A DNA stretch of 63,575 bases, taken from Paenibacillus xylanexedens. GTDB lineage: Bacteria > Bacillota > Bacilli > Paenibacillales > Paenibacillaceae. Positions 48,873 to 56,902 of the stretch are shown here, in pieces. Within the stretch, counting starts at the first letter, position 1, and each line of letters begins with the position of its first letter. The stretch is taken from the NCBI RefSeq assembly GCF_017874615.1, contig NZ_JAGIKV010000033.1:1-63575 (forward strand), in the 5' to 3' direction. The notes beneath the pieces were generated by a model. That model searched no databases. It was not told the DNA's origin and saw nothing but the letters and a program-made list of their open reading frames with translations. A program made the position numbers and the translations under genes.

Positions 48873-50330
48873 TTATTTTACTTGTGCAAGCAAACGTTCG
48901 ATCACCGTATCACGACCCAAAAGTACGATCGTTTGGTTCAGATCCCGTCCATGCGTCTGTCCAGTCAAGGCTACACGAATTGGCATAAAGAGCTGTTTGC
49001 CCTTAAAGCCGGTTTCTTTCTGTACTTCCTTGATCAATGCAGCCATTTTGCTTGGAGTAAACTCTTCGCTCGCCTGTACTTTATCCGCAAATGCCTTCAG
49101 TACGGTTGGCACCTGCTCCTCCGCAAGCACTGCTTCTCCTTCACTTTCAAGCTCCAGATTGGAACGGAAGAAAACTTCCGACAATTCGACAATATCAGAG
49201 GCAGAATTCATCTGCTCCTGGTACAGGTGTACCAGAGTATAAGCCCATTCTTTTTGTTCAGCAGACAGCTCGGAAGAAATACGTCCAGCCTTTTGCAGAT
49301 GCGGAATGGCCATTTCGGCAATACGTTCTGGGTCAGCATGTTTGATATAGTGGTTGTTCAAGTGAGCCAGCTTGTGGGTATCAAATACTGCCGGGCTCTT
49401 GGACAGACGTTTCGTATCAAAAATGGAGATCAGTTGCTCTTGCGAGAAGATCTCTTCTTCCCCTTCCGGCGACCAGCCGAGTAAGGAAATGAAGTTAAAC
49501 ATCGCTTCAGGCAAATAGCCGAGCTGATCATACTGCTCAATAAACTGAATAACGGATTCATCCCGTTTACTCAGCTTCTTGTGATTTTCATTCACGATCA
49601 GCGTCATATGACCGAATTGCGGTGGCTCCCAGCCAAGCGCTTCATAGATCATCAGTTGACGTGGCGTGTTCGAGATGTGATCTTCCCCACGCAGGACGTG
49701 GGAGATCTTCATCAAGTGATCATCCACAGCAACGGCATAGTTGTATGTGGGAATGCCGTCTTTTTTCACAATGACGAAGTCACCGGATTCCTTGCTGTTG
49801 AACGAGATTGTGCCTTTAACCATATCATCAAACGTATATGTGCGCTCTTCCGGCACACGGAAACGAATACTCGCTACGCGGCCTTCCGCTTCAAACGCAC
49901 TAATTTGCTCTGGAGTCAGGTCACGGTGTTTGCCAGAATAACGCGGCGTTTCTCCACGTGCGGACTGTTCCTCGCGCTCTTGCTCCAATTCTTCTTCCGT
50001 GCAGAAGCAACGGTAAGCCAGACCTTTATCCAGCAATTCCTGCGTATATTTACGATAGAGGTCCAGACGTTCCGTTTGACGGTATGGTCCGTATTCTCCG
50101 CCCACGTCAATACTTTCGTCCCACTCAATTCCGAGCCATTTCAGGTATTTCAGTTGGCTTTCTTCACCACCGGCAATATTCCGTTTCACGTCCGTATCTT
50201 CAATACGAATAATGAATTTACCGTTATTATGTTTGGCATATAAATAGTTAAACAACGCCGTACGGGCATTCCCGATATGAAGATGTCCCGTTGGGCTCGG
50301 CGCGTAACGCACACGAATATCCGTGCTCAT
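48873..50330 (-). CDS. gltX: Glutamyl-tRNA synthetase (non-discriminating type likely)
   Basis: This 485-residue class I synthetase has the HIGH-like APSPTGHLHIGNART and the KMSKS-like KKLSKRDES. In Firmicutes that lack GlnRS, GltX also charges tRNA-Gln and GatCAB corrects it; that holds here only if glnS is absent, which this window cannot show. GGAGGGG lies 5 bases before ATG at 50330. It follows ispF by 33 bases. Confidence 0.97.
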   Translation of the reverse strand: MSTDIRVRYAPSPTGHLHIGNARTALFNYLYAKHNNGKFIIRIEDTDVKRNIAGGEESQLKYLKWLGIEWDESIDVGGEYGPYRQTERLDLYRKYTQELLDKGLAYRCFCTEEELEQEREEQSARGETPRYSGKHRDLTPEQISAFEAEGRVASIRFRVPEERTYTFDDMVKGTISFNSKESGDFVIVKKDGIPTYNYAVAVDDHLMKISHVLRGEDHISNTPRQLMIYEALGWEPPQFGHMTLIVNENHKKLSKRDESVIQFIEQYDQLGYLPEAMFNFISLLGWSPEGEEEIFSQEQLISIFDTKRLSKSPAVFDTHKLAHLNNHYIKHADPERIAEMAIPHLQKAGRISSELSAEQKEWAYTLVHLYQEQMNSASDIVELSEVFFRSNLELESEGEAVLAEEQVPTVLKAFADKVQASEEFTPSKMAALIKEVQKETGFKGKQLFMPIRVALTGQTHGRDLNQTIVLLGRDTVIERLLAQVK

Positions 50331-50363
50331 ATGATCCCCTCCGTCACTAATTGATTGATGATA

Positions 50364-50840
50364 TCACACACGTACAAGGCAAACAACGGATTGAGCGGCA
50401 ATGCCCTCTCCCCGTCCCGGGAATCCCAGTTGCTCTGTCGTTGTTGCTTTCACGTTCACCTGTGTTACATCCGCTTCCAGTGCTTTGGCAATAACCTCAG
50501 CCATCTGTGGGATATAAAGAGCCATCTTTGGCTTCTGGGCAATAATCGTTGAATCGATATTCCCTAGCTTATACCCGCGATCCTTCACAAGCTGCCATAC
50601 ATGCTCCAGCAACTTCAAGCTGTCAGCATCTTTGAATTCCGGATCGGTATCCGGGAAGTGCTTGCCAATATCCCCAAGTGCCAGCGCACCCAAAATGGCA
50701 TCACTAATCGCGTGCAACAGCACGTCTGCGTCCGAGTGACCCAGCAGTCCTTTTTCATAAGGAATCGTTACTCCGCCAATAATACACGGGCGTCCCTCTA
50801 CCAGCTGATGTACATCAAATCCCTGTCCTACACGTATCAT
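50364..50840 (-). CDS. ispF: 2-C-methyl-D-erythritol 2,4-cyclodiphosphate synthase
   Basis: This 158-residue MEP-pathway enzyme has GQGFDVHQLVEGRPCIIGGV and GLLGHSDADVLLHAISDAIL with the zinc ligands Asp and His, and FPGRGEGIAAQSVVC. It cyclises CDP-methylerythritol phosphate for isoprenoid precursors. Its start overlaps the ispD stop by 4 bases, so ispD-ispF are coupled. Confidence 0.96.
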   Translation of the reverse strand: MIRVGQGFDVHQLVEGRPCIIGGVTIPYEKGLLGHSDADVLLHAISDAILGALALGDIGKHFPDTDPEFKDADSLKLLEHVWQLVKDRGYKLGNIDSTIIAQKPKMALYIPQMAEVIAKALEADVTQVNVKATTTEQLGFPGRGEGIAAQSVVCLVRV

Positions 50841-51532
50841 CGCTTCTTCTCTCCCCCCAGCAAAAACGCAGCATATTGCAAATCTTCCGGCGTTGTTAAT
50901 TTGATATTGGTATAATTGCCTTCTACAACCTTGACCGACATTCCCTGACGTTCAGCCAGCATGGCATCATCTGTTCCCAGAAATCCGTCCTGCTCAGCTG
51001 ATTCGTAGGCGGAGAGCAGGGAAGAAAGACGAAAAGCCTGCGGGGTTTGAATGCTCCACAGACTGCTGCGGTCTGGCGTCGCCGTAACGACCCCTTCCGC
51101 ATTCACTTGTTTGATCGTATCCTTCACGGGAACGGCCAGTACAGCTCCTCCACCACCGGATATGGCGGCCGCCATGCATCCCTTGATCTGCTCATGGTTC
51201 ACAAAAGGACGTACCCCGTCGTGAACGAGAACCCAATCCGTCCCAAGTGCCTCAAGGCCTTTATGGACAGAATGTTGTCTCTCTTTCCCTCCGGGGATAA
51301 CACGGACACGTGAATCCAGTTGGTATTCTTTTACCCAATCCTGGCAGCGTTCAACATCTGCGGTTCCTGTGACCAGCACCATCTCGCGGATCTCGTCCAG
51401 CGCAGCAAATACCTCAAGCGTATGTATGAAAACGGGCTTGTCCTGCAGCAACAGAAACTGTTTGCTCTCGGTCGTCCCCATCCGGGTTCCGCGACCTGCT
51501 GCCACAATGACAACGCCCCACCCTTTATCCAT
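50837..51532 (-). CDS. ispD: 2-C-methyl-D-erythritol 4-phosphate cytidylyltransferase
   Basis: This 231-residue nucleotidyltransferase has VIVAAGRGTRMGTTESKQFL, DWVLVHDGVRPFVN and TPQAFRLSSL. It adds CMP to MEP, the step before IspE in the MEP pathway (IspE is not here). ATG at 51532; it overlaps ispF. Confidence 0.95.
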   Translation of the reverse strand: MDKGWGVVIVAAGRGTRMGTTESKQFLLLQDKPVFIHTLEVFAALDEIREMVLVTGTADVERCQDWVKEYQLDSRVRVIPGGKERQHSVHKGLEALGTDWVLVHDGVRPFVNHEQIKGCMAAAISGGGGAVLAVPVKDTIKQVNAEGVVTATPDRSSLWSIQTPQAFRLSSLLSAYESAEQDGFLGTDDAMLAERQGMSVKVVEGNYTNIKLTTPEDLQYAAFLLGGEKKR

Positions 51533-51614
51533 GCCGCAATCCCTGCCTTGTCTGTCAGTTTATCGTCCAAAGATATACAATATCATTCAACGATACACTA
51601 CCCATCATACCGCT

Positions 51615-52700
51615 TTATTGGGCTTTTTCCAACAGTTTCGGCTTGGCAAAAATCATTCGTCCCGCTGAAGTCTGCAACACACTGGTCACCAGCACTTCCA
51701 TCATCATGCCGATATACTCGCGTCCGCCTTCCACAACGATCATTGTGCCATCATCCAGATAGGCTACACCTTGACCATGCTCCTTGCCATCCTTGATGAT
51801 CTGCACCATGATCTCCTCACCTGGCAGAACAACTGGCTTAACCGCATTGGCAAGATCATTAATGTTCAACACAGATACACCCTGGAGTTCGCACACTTTG
51901 TTCAGGTTAAAGTCATTGGTGACCACTTTGCCCTGAAGCACTTTAGCCAGTTTAACCAGTTTGCTGTCCACCTCGGAGATTTCCTCAAAATCCCCCTCGT
52001 AGATCAGAACTTTTACATCAAGTTCCTTCTGGATTTTGTTCAAAATGTCCAGTCCACGCCGTCCTCTGTTCCGCTTGAGCAGATCCGATGAATCAGCAAT
52101 GTGCTGTAACTCCTCCAGAACAAATTCCGGAATTACGATCGTGCCTTCAATAAATCCAGTTTTGCATATATCAGCGATACGCCCATCGATAATAACACTG
52201 GTATCCAGAATTTTATGTTCTTCCATCCGTCTGTCCTCGTCCACCTCGGGATGACCCCATCGTCCAGTCATCCAGAAGGCCCCCAGATCGTCTTTCTTCG
52301 CCATGGCAAGGGCATAACCGGAATAAGCACTAATCACCGTCAGCGCCACTTGCAGCACTTCTCCTGCCGTCCCCATCCATCCCACAACAGGGTAGATCAA
52401 CAAGGCCACGAGCAATCCTGCAACGGTACCTGCAGCACCTGCAGCCAATTCGTTCATAGGTACTTTTGCCAATGAATCAATTCCACTATGCAGCCTGTCT
52501 GCCATCAATGTTCCACCAATATTACATACAGCCATAAACATTACAGCTCCCAGCAGTGTCGATATACCAGCTCCCAGTAATCCTGCTGACTGAATCCACT
52601 CCGCCATCCATGGGACCGATTTTCCTGCCAGATGATATGCCGTGTAGCCGAACCATGCACCGCACAATCCTGTAAAAGTTAAAATGCCTTTTTTCCACAT
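51615..52700 (-). CDS. yacL: Membrane-anchored PIN-TRAM protein YacL
   Basis: The start is ATG 52700 (MWKKGILTFTG) behind AAGGAGGTG, giving 361 residues. Three to four transmembrane helices (residues about 5-130) precede a PIN nuclease-like domain (ILDTSVIIDGRIADICKTGF, EFVLEELQHIADSSDLLKRN, VTNDFNLNKVCELQG) and a C-terminal TRAM domain (GKEHGQGVAYLDDGTMIVVE). PIN acidic residues are present, so nuclease activity is possible. The biological role is unsettled. It lies upstream of ispD as in B. subtilis. Confidence 0.9.
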   Translation of the reverse strand: MWKKGILTFTGLCGAWFGYTAYHLAGKSVPWMAEWIQSAGLLGAGISTLLGAVMFMAVCNIGGTLMADRLHSGIDSLAKVPMNELAAGAAGTVAGLLVALLIYPVVGWMGTAGEVLQVALTVISAYSGYALAMAKKDDLGAFWMTGRWGHPEVDEDRRMEEHKILDTSVIIDGRIADICKTGFIEGTIVIPEFVLEELQHIADSSDLLKRNRGRRGLDILNKIQKELDVKVLIYEGDFEEISEVDSKLVKLAKVLQGKVVTNDFNLNKVCELQGVSVLNINDLANAVKPVVLPGEEIMVQIIKDGKEHGQGVAYLDDGTMIVVEGGREYIGMMMEVLVTSVLQTSAGRMIFAKPKLLEKAQ

Positions 52701-52810
52701 TAGTCCCTGCACCTCCTTCAATGTATCTCGAACTTTATATCCAGTATGATCCAATTCCTAGATTGCTAATCCCATCTGGAAGAACTTTTTGGAAATGTTG
52801 CAATCGTCAG

Positions 52811-52840
52811 TTGAAAGTAGGTAAATTATTGGCATATAAT
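52811..52840 (+). promoter_or_regulatory. Promoter of the lone plus-strand gene
   Basis: -35 TTGAAA (52811-52816) and a perfect -10 TATAAT (52835-52840) are separated by 18 bases, about 35 bases before the ATG of the rightward gene. The yacL start lies just to the left, so this is a divergent intergenic region. Confidence 0.75.
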
Positions 52841-52873
52841 GAATTCAATTCATATCCCGAGGTGAGTGGCAAA

Positions 52874-53269
52874 ATGAGTACGCTAAGTTTACAGGCTTTC
52901 CAGGATCAAGTTTCTGAACTGTTGTTGCGTCATCGCAGCCTGATTGATGTACTGTCCAAAACGGGACAAGCCGGAGCGTCTGTTAACCGTGCCGTGTCCA
53001 AAGCCATTACCGAATGCGGCTGCATCGAGCTGCACGCCACCAAGCAGAAATATGCCCCGGAGAGCGATATCGCTCAAACCAAGGGCCTGCTGGAAACGCA
53101 TGTGGAAGGTGAGTTGTGTGAGAACTGCAGAGAGGTCATCAGCTCTGAGCTAGGGCGGAACCTGTTCTACATGTCGGCTCTCTGCAATCTGCTGGACATT
53201 AACATGGAAGAGGTCGTAAATCACGAATCACAGAAGTGTTCAACGTTAGGGATGTTTAATCTGTCGTAA
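52874..53269 (+). CDS. Small conserved-looking protein of unknown function, 131 aa
   Basis: I do not recognise a proven function; a DUF1573-type label is possible from memory but unsure. ATG at 52874 follows GAGGTGAG. The product is helical, with FQDQVSELLLRHRSLIDVLS at the N-terminus, then NRAVSKAITECGCIELHATK, a second cysteine pair ELCENCREVISSELGRNLFY, and a C-terminal KCSTLGMFNLS. The four cysteines (CGC, CENC) could bind a metal. No signal peptide or membrane helix is visible. It is the only plus-strand gene in more than 48 kb, with its own sigma-A promoter and terminator between yacL and pssA. Confidence 0.8.
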   Translation: MSTLSLQAFQDQVSELLLRHRSLIDVLSKTGQAGASVNRAVSKAITECGCIELHATKQKYAPESDIAQTKGLLETHVEGELCENCREVISSELGRNLFYMSALCNLLDINMEEVVNHESQKCSTLGMFNLS

Positions 53270-53328
53270 GAAGATATGTATGTCGTCCGTAAGGGTTTCT
53301 TTTACCGTAAATAGATCTGAATAAACAA

Positions 53329-53372
53329 AAAGCACGCATTCTCCAGTTCAGGAGAGTACGTGCTTTCTTTGT
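53329..53372 (+). terminator. Terminator of the plus-strand gene
   Basis: AAAGCACG (53329-53336) pairs with CGTGCTTT (53359-53366), with an inner TTCTCC/GGAGAG extension, and is followed by TCTTTG. It lies 60 bases after the stop codon and could also slow pssA transcripts coming from the right. Confidence 0.75.
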
Positions 53373-53395
53373 ATAGTGTCTGTCCCCAAGGCGAC

Positions 53396-54127
53396 TTAAC
53401 GATCGGAAGGACGGGAAGATTTCTCATCCTTGCGCTTTTTCGCCCGACTACGCGAGGCCGCTGTTCGCACATTATGCTTCATTCCATACAAGGCGTATAA
53501 CACCAGCGGAATAAAGATCAATTTGGATAACTGCTCCGGGAAAATAACGGCTACAGCTATGGCAAATAACACAACCCATGGTGCAATCCAGATTGCCTTG
53601 CGTGGCAAACCAACCTTTTTGAAATTGGGATATTTAAGCGAACTCACCATCAGATACGATAACAGCAATGTAGCAATCATCATACTAACCGGGCCAATAT
53701 CCTTATTGAACAAGGACAGTGTGGCCAGTACCCCGCCGGCTGCCGGTATCGGCAGACCTGTGAAGTATCCAGGAATACCCGGACGAACATTAAACCGAGC
53801 AAGACGAATGGCTCCACAGATCGGAAAAGCCGCTGTTGCAATCCAGGCGAGGATCGGCATCGAATCTTGAAATGAAACCATAAATATGATCAGGGCTGGT
53901 GCTGCACCAAAGGAAACCATGTCAGACAAGGAATCCAGTTCCTTGCCGAATTCACTTTGAGCATTGAGTGCACGTGCCACTCGGCCATCCAAACCATCCA
54001 GCAGCATCGCTACAATGACCATAATGGCAGCCAAACTGTAATTTCCATCAATCGCAAGCAAAATTGCCATCATTCCAAGAAACAGATTACCCAGGGTAAA
54101 GAGATTCGGAATGAATCTGGTTAGCAT
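53396..54127 (-). CDS. pssA: CDP-diacylglycerol-serine O-phosphatidyltransferase
   Basis: This 243-residue membrane enzyme has the CDP-alcohol phosphotransferase motif LDGLDGRVARALNAQSEFGK with ELDSLSDMVSFGAAPA, and six or so hydrophobic helices. It makes phosphatidylserine, the precursor of phosphatidylethanolamine. A basic C-terminal tail (RSRAKKRKDEKSSRPSDR) is visible. In B. subtilis pssA is elsewhere; here it lies 46 bases after disA. Confidence 0.93.
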   Translation of the reverse strand: MLTRFIPNLFTLGNLFLGMMAILLAIDGNYSLAAIMVIVAMLLDGLDGRVARALNAQSEFGKELDSLSDMVSFGAAPALIIFMVSFQDSMPILAWIATAAFPICGAIRLARFNVRPGIPGYFTGLPIPAAGGVLATLSLFNKDIGPVSMMIATLLLSYLMVSSLKYPNFKKVGLPRKAIWIAPWVVLFAIAVAVIFPEQLSKLIFIPLVLYALYGMKHNVRTAASRSRAKKRKDEKSSRPSDR

Positions 54128-54172
54128 CGTTGTTTCACCTCATCCATTTCAAGCCTTTATATAGGCAAACCC

Positions 54173-55249
54173 TTACATCTGTCTGTCGATAAACATCTGC
54201 TCCTGCAAACGTTTGAGGCCTTCCTTAATGGTCCGGGCACGAACTTCACCAATACCATCCACTTCGTCCAGTTCTTCAATTGTAGCCATAATAACATGAG
54301 GCAATTGTTCGAATTGATCCACCAGATTATGGATAATGACATTGGGCAGGCGGGGGATCTTATTTAATACCCGGAATCCACGAGGGGCAACCGAATCCTC
54401 TGAAGTAGCCGCTGATGAAGGATAGCCGAGCAGACGGACAATATGATGTGCATCCAGCAGCTCATCGTCCGACAATCTTTTCAGTCCCACGATAATTTCA
54501 CGGATTTTGTCATCACTGTCGTCACGGGCATAGTCTTTATACAATAACCAGGCTTCTTCTTCCGTTGTACCCACGAGTTCTTCCATTTGCATGGAAATGA
54601 GTCGTCCCTCATTCCCGAGTTCATGAATGTATCGTTTGATTTCCGTTTTAATCCGCATCACCATTTCGGTACGCTGAATCACATTAACCACTTCAGGAAT
54701 CGTCACCAGCTCCTCAAATTCAGAGGCACTCAGATTCGTAAGGGACTGTGTTAATACCGCTTTGTATTTCTCCAGGGTTTGAATCGCTTGATTCGCTTTG
54801 GTCAAAATAACCCCGATTTCCTTGAGGGAATAACGAAGTGTTCCCTGATACAAAGTAATGATATTCCGGCGCTGTGATATGGATACGACCAATTTACCCG
54901 TTTGCTTCGCTACGCGCTCTGCCGTCCGGTGACGAATCCCCGTCTCTGATGAAGAGATCGAAGAGTCCGGGATTAACTGGGTATTGGCGTAAAGAATACG
55001 CTTCAAATCTTCGCTAAGAATAATGGCACCATCCATCTTGGCGAGTTCGTACAGATAGTTCGAGGAGAAATCACAGTTTATCGAGAATCCCCCATCCACC
55101 ACTTCCATTACTTCAGGGCTGTATCCTACAACAAGCAGTGCGCCCGTCTTGGCGCGCAGCACATTTTCCAGACCTTCGCGGAAAGGTGTACCTGGTGCGA
55201 TCAGCCTTAACAATTCATTCATATTATCCAGTTGGCTCATATCTTTCAT
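54173..55249 (-). CDS. disA: Diadenylate cyclase DisA, DNA integrity scanning
   Basis: This 358-residue protein has the DAC domain with DGA (73-75) and RHRTAER (106-112), which synthesise c-di-AMP from ATP. A helical spine and a C-terminal helix-hairpin-helix domain (ELDEVDGIGEVRARTIKEGL) that senses DNA junctions follow. In sporulating Bacillus DisA delays entry into sporulation on damage. It overlaps no neighbour: 14 bases after radA, AGGGGG before the ATG. Confidence 0.96.
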   Translation of the reverse strand: MKDMSQLDNMNELLRLIAPGTPFREGLENVLRAKTGALLVVGYSPEVMEVVDGGFSINCDFSSNYLYELAKMDGAIILSEDLKRILYANTQLIPDSSISSSETGIRHRTAERVAKQTGKLVVSISQRRNIITLYQGTLRYSLKEIGVILTKANQAIQTLEKYKAVLTQSLTNLSASEFEELVTIPEVVNVIQRTEMVMRIKTEIKRYIHELGNEGRLISMQMEELVGTTEEEAWLLYKDYARDDSDDKIREIIVGLKRLSDDELLDAHHIVRLLGYPSSAATSEDSVAPRGFRVLNKIPRLPNVIIHNLVDQFEQLPHVIMATIEELDEVDGIGEVRARTIKEGLKRLQEQMFIDRQM

Positions 55250-55262
55250 CTTGTTATGCCCC

Positions 55263-56630
55263 CTAATCTAAAGCAACCGCTAGTGCATCTGCCACGGTAT
55301 TCACACCGATCAGTTGTATCCCGCGAGGATGTTTCCAGCCCTTTAAGCTTTTTTCTGGTAAAATGACTCGTTTGAAGCCCAGCTTTGCGGCTTCCTTCAC
55401 TCGTTGTTCGGCCCGTGATACGGCTCGAACTTCACCTGTCAGACCGATCTCGCCAAAGACGACGTCGTCTGGCTTGGTCGGTACATCTCTCAAACTGGAT
55501 GCAATGCTGACAGCAACCGCCAAGTCTACAGCGGGCTCATCCAACCGTACTCCACCAGCTACATTTAAGTATGCATCCTGGGTCTGTAAAAACATCCCCA
55601 TCCGTTTCTCCAGCACTGCAATGATCAGATTTAATCGATGGAGATCTACCCCTGTTGCCATACGGCGGGGAGAAGGAAAATGGGTCGTCGAGATCAACGC
55701 CTGCAATTCCACGAGCAGAGGACGCGTCCCCTCCATACTGGCAACTACCGTTGAACCTGCTACACCCAGTGGACGTTCCGACAAAAAGAGTTCGGACGGA
55801 TTGCCCACCTCACGAAGCCCATCCTCGCCCATTTCAAAAATGCCAATCTCATTGGTGGAACCAAAACGGTTCTTCACCGCACGCAGCAGGCGATACGTAT
55901 GATGCCGTTCTCCTTCAAAATAAAGCACGCAATCCACCATATGTTCTAACATACGTGGACCGGCAATGGCACCTTCTTTGGTAACATGCCCCACAAGAAC
56001 CGTTGCAATGCCTCTGCCTTTGGCAATCCGCATGAACCTTGACGTACATTCCCTTACCTGTGCTACACTACCCGGCGCACTGGTAACTTCGGGAAGATAT
56101 ACCGTCTGAATGGAGTCGATGACAAGAAAATGCGGCTGGATCTGATCCACCGCTTCCTCTACACGTTCCATATTGGTTTCACACAATACATACAACTCGG
56201 CAGAGAGTGCCCCGAGACGGTCCGCCCGCAATTTGGTTTGCTTGACTGATTCCTCTCCCGATACATATAAAACACGCAAACCCGAGTGCGTCAACGCATG
56301 GGACGTCTGCAACATCAACGTTGATTTACCGATACCTGGATCTCCGCCCACCAGAACGAGGGAACCTGGAACAATTCCGCCACCCAATACCCGGTTCAAC
56401 TCTCCGATTCCAGTCTGTACACGCGGTTCCTGACCGCTATCTATATCTATGATAGGAAGCGGTTTATCTTTACTGTCAAACAGAGGAGAATTTCTCCCTT
56501 GTGTTTTGACCACCGTCTCTGTTTCTTCCACCATTGAATTCCATGACTGACAACCCGGACACTTACCGTACCACTTGGGGGCTTCATAGCCGCATTCCGT
56601 ACATTGAAACTTGGTTTTAACTTTGGCCAC
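55263..56630 (-). CDS. radA: DNA repair protein RadA/Sms
   Basis: The start is GTG 56630 (MAKVKTKFQCTECGYEAPKW), 7 bases after AGGAG. The 455-residue protein has an N-terminal zinc finger (Cys10, 13, 24, 27), a RecA-like domain (GGDPGIGKSTL near 95-105, KNRFGS) and a Lon-like C-terminal domain. It branches recombination intermediates. It lies between clpC and disA as in B. subtilis, but a clpC terminator precedes it. Confidence 0.95.
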   Translation of the reverse strand: MAKVKTKFQCTECGYEAPKWYGKCPGCQSWNSMVEETETVVKTQGRNSPLFDSKDKPLPIIDIDSGQEPRVQTGIGELNRVLGGGIVPGSLVLVGGDPGIGKSTLMLQTSHALTHSGLRVLYVSGEESVKQTKLRADRLGALSAELYVLCETNMERVEEAVDQIQPHFLVIDSIQTVYLPEVTSAPGSVAQVRECTSRFMRIAKGRGIATVLVGHVTKEGAIAGPRMLEHMVDCVLYFEGERHHTYRLLRAVKNRFGSTNEIGIFEMGEDGLREVGNPSELFLSERPLGVAGSTVVASMEGTRPLLVELQALISTTHFPSPRRMATGVDLHRLNLIIAVLEKRMGMFLQTQDAYLNVAGGVRLDEPAVDLAVAVSIASSLRDVPTKPDDVVFGEIGLTGEVRAVSRAEQRVKEAAKLGFKRVILPEKSLKGWKHPRGIQLIGVNTVADALAVALD

Positions 56631-56811
56631 TTCAGCACTCCTATAATTTAGTTTTATAACAGCATTTTGCATTATTCGACGAATTTCACCCAAACTCCCT
56701 GACGTACAGGGTTACTAAAAGTTTACCATTGTTTGAGATTTTTCGTAAAGGATTATCGCAAACTTTACACATGTTCCTGACATAATCATGTCCGTCTTCT
56801 GTCCAAAGTGC

Positions 56812-56846
56812 AAAAAATCCTCCCCGGCCGAAGCCGAGAAGGATTT
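56812..56846 (-). terminator. clpC operon terminator
   Basis: AAATCCT...GGAGGATTT arms with CGGC/GCCG inside cap a TTCG tetraloop; a 6-T run follows on the minus strand. It lies about 60 bases after clpC, so radA probably needs its own promoter (a TTTACG-18-TAAACT candidate lies downstream). Confidence 0.85.
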
Positions 56847-56902
56847 GATTAAGGATTATGGATCAATACAAGCTGAAGTTTAACTCCAAAGTTTGCTAAA
56901 TA

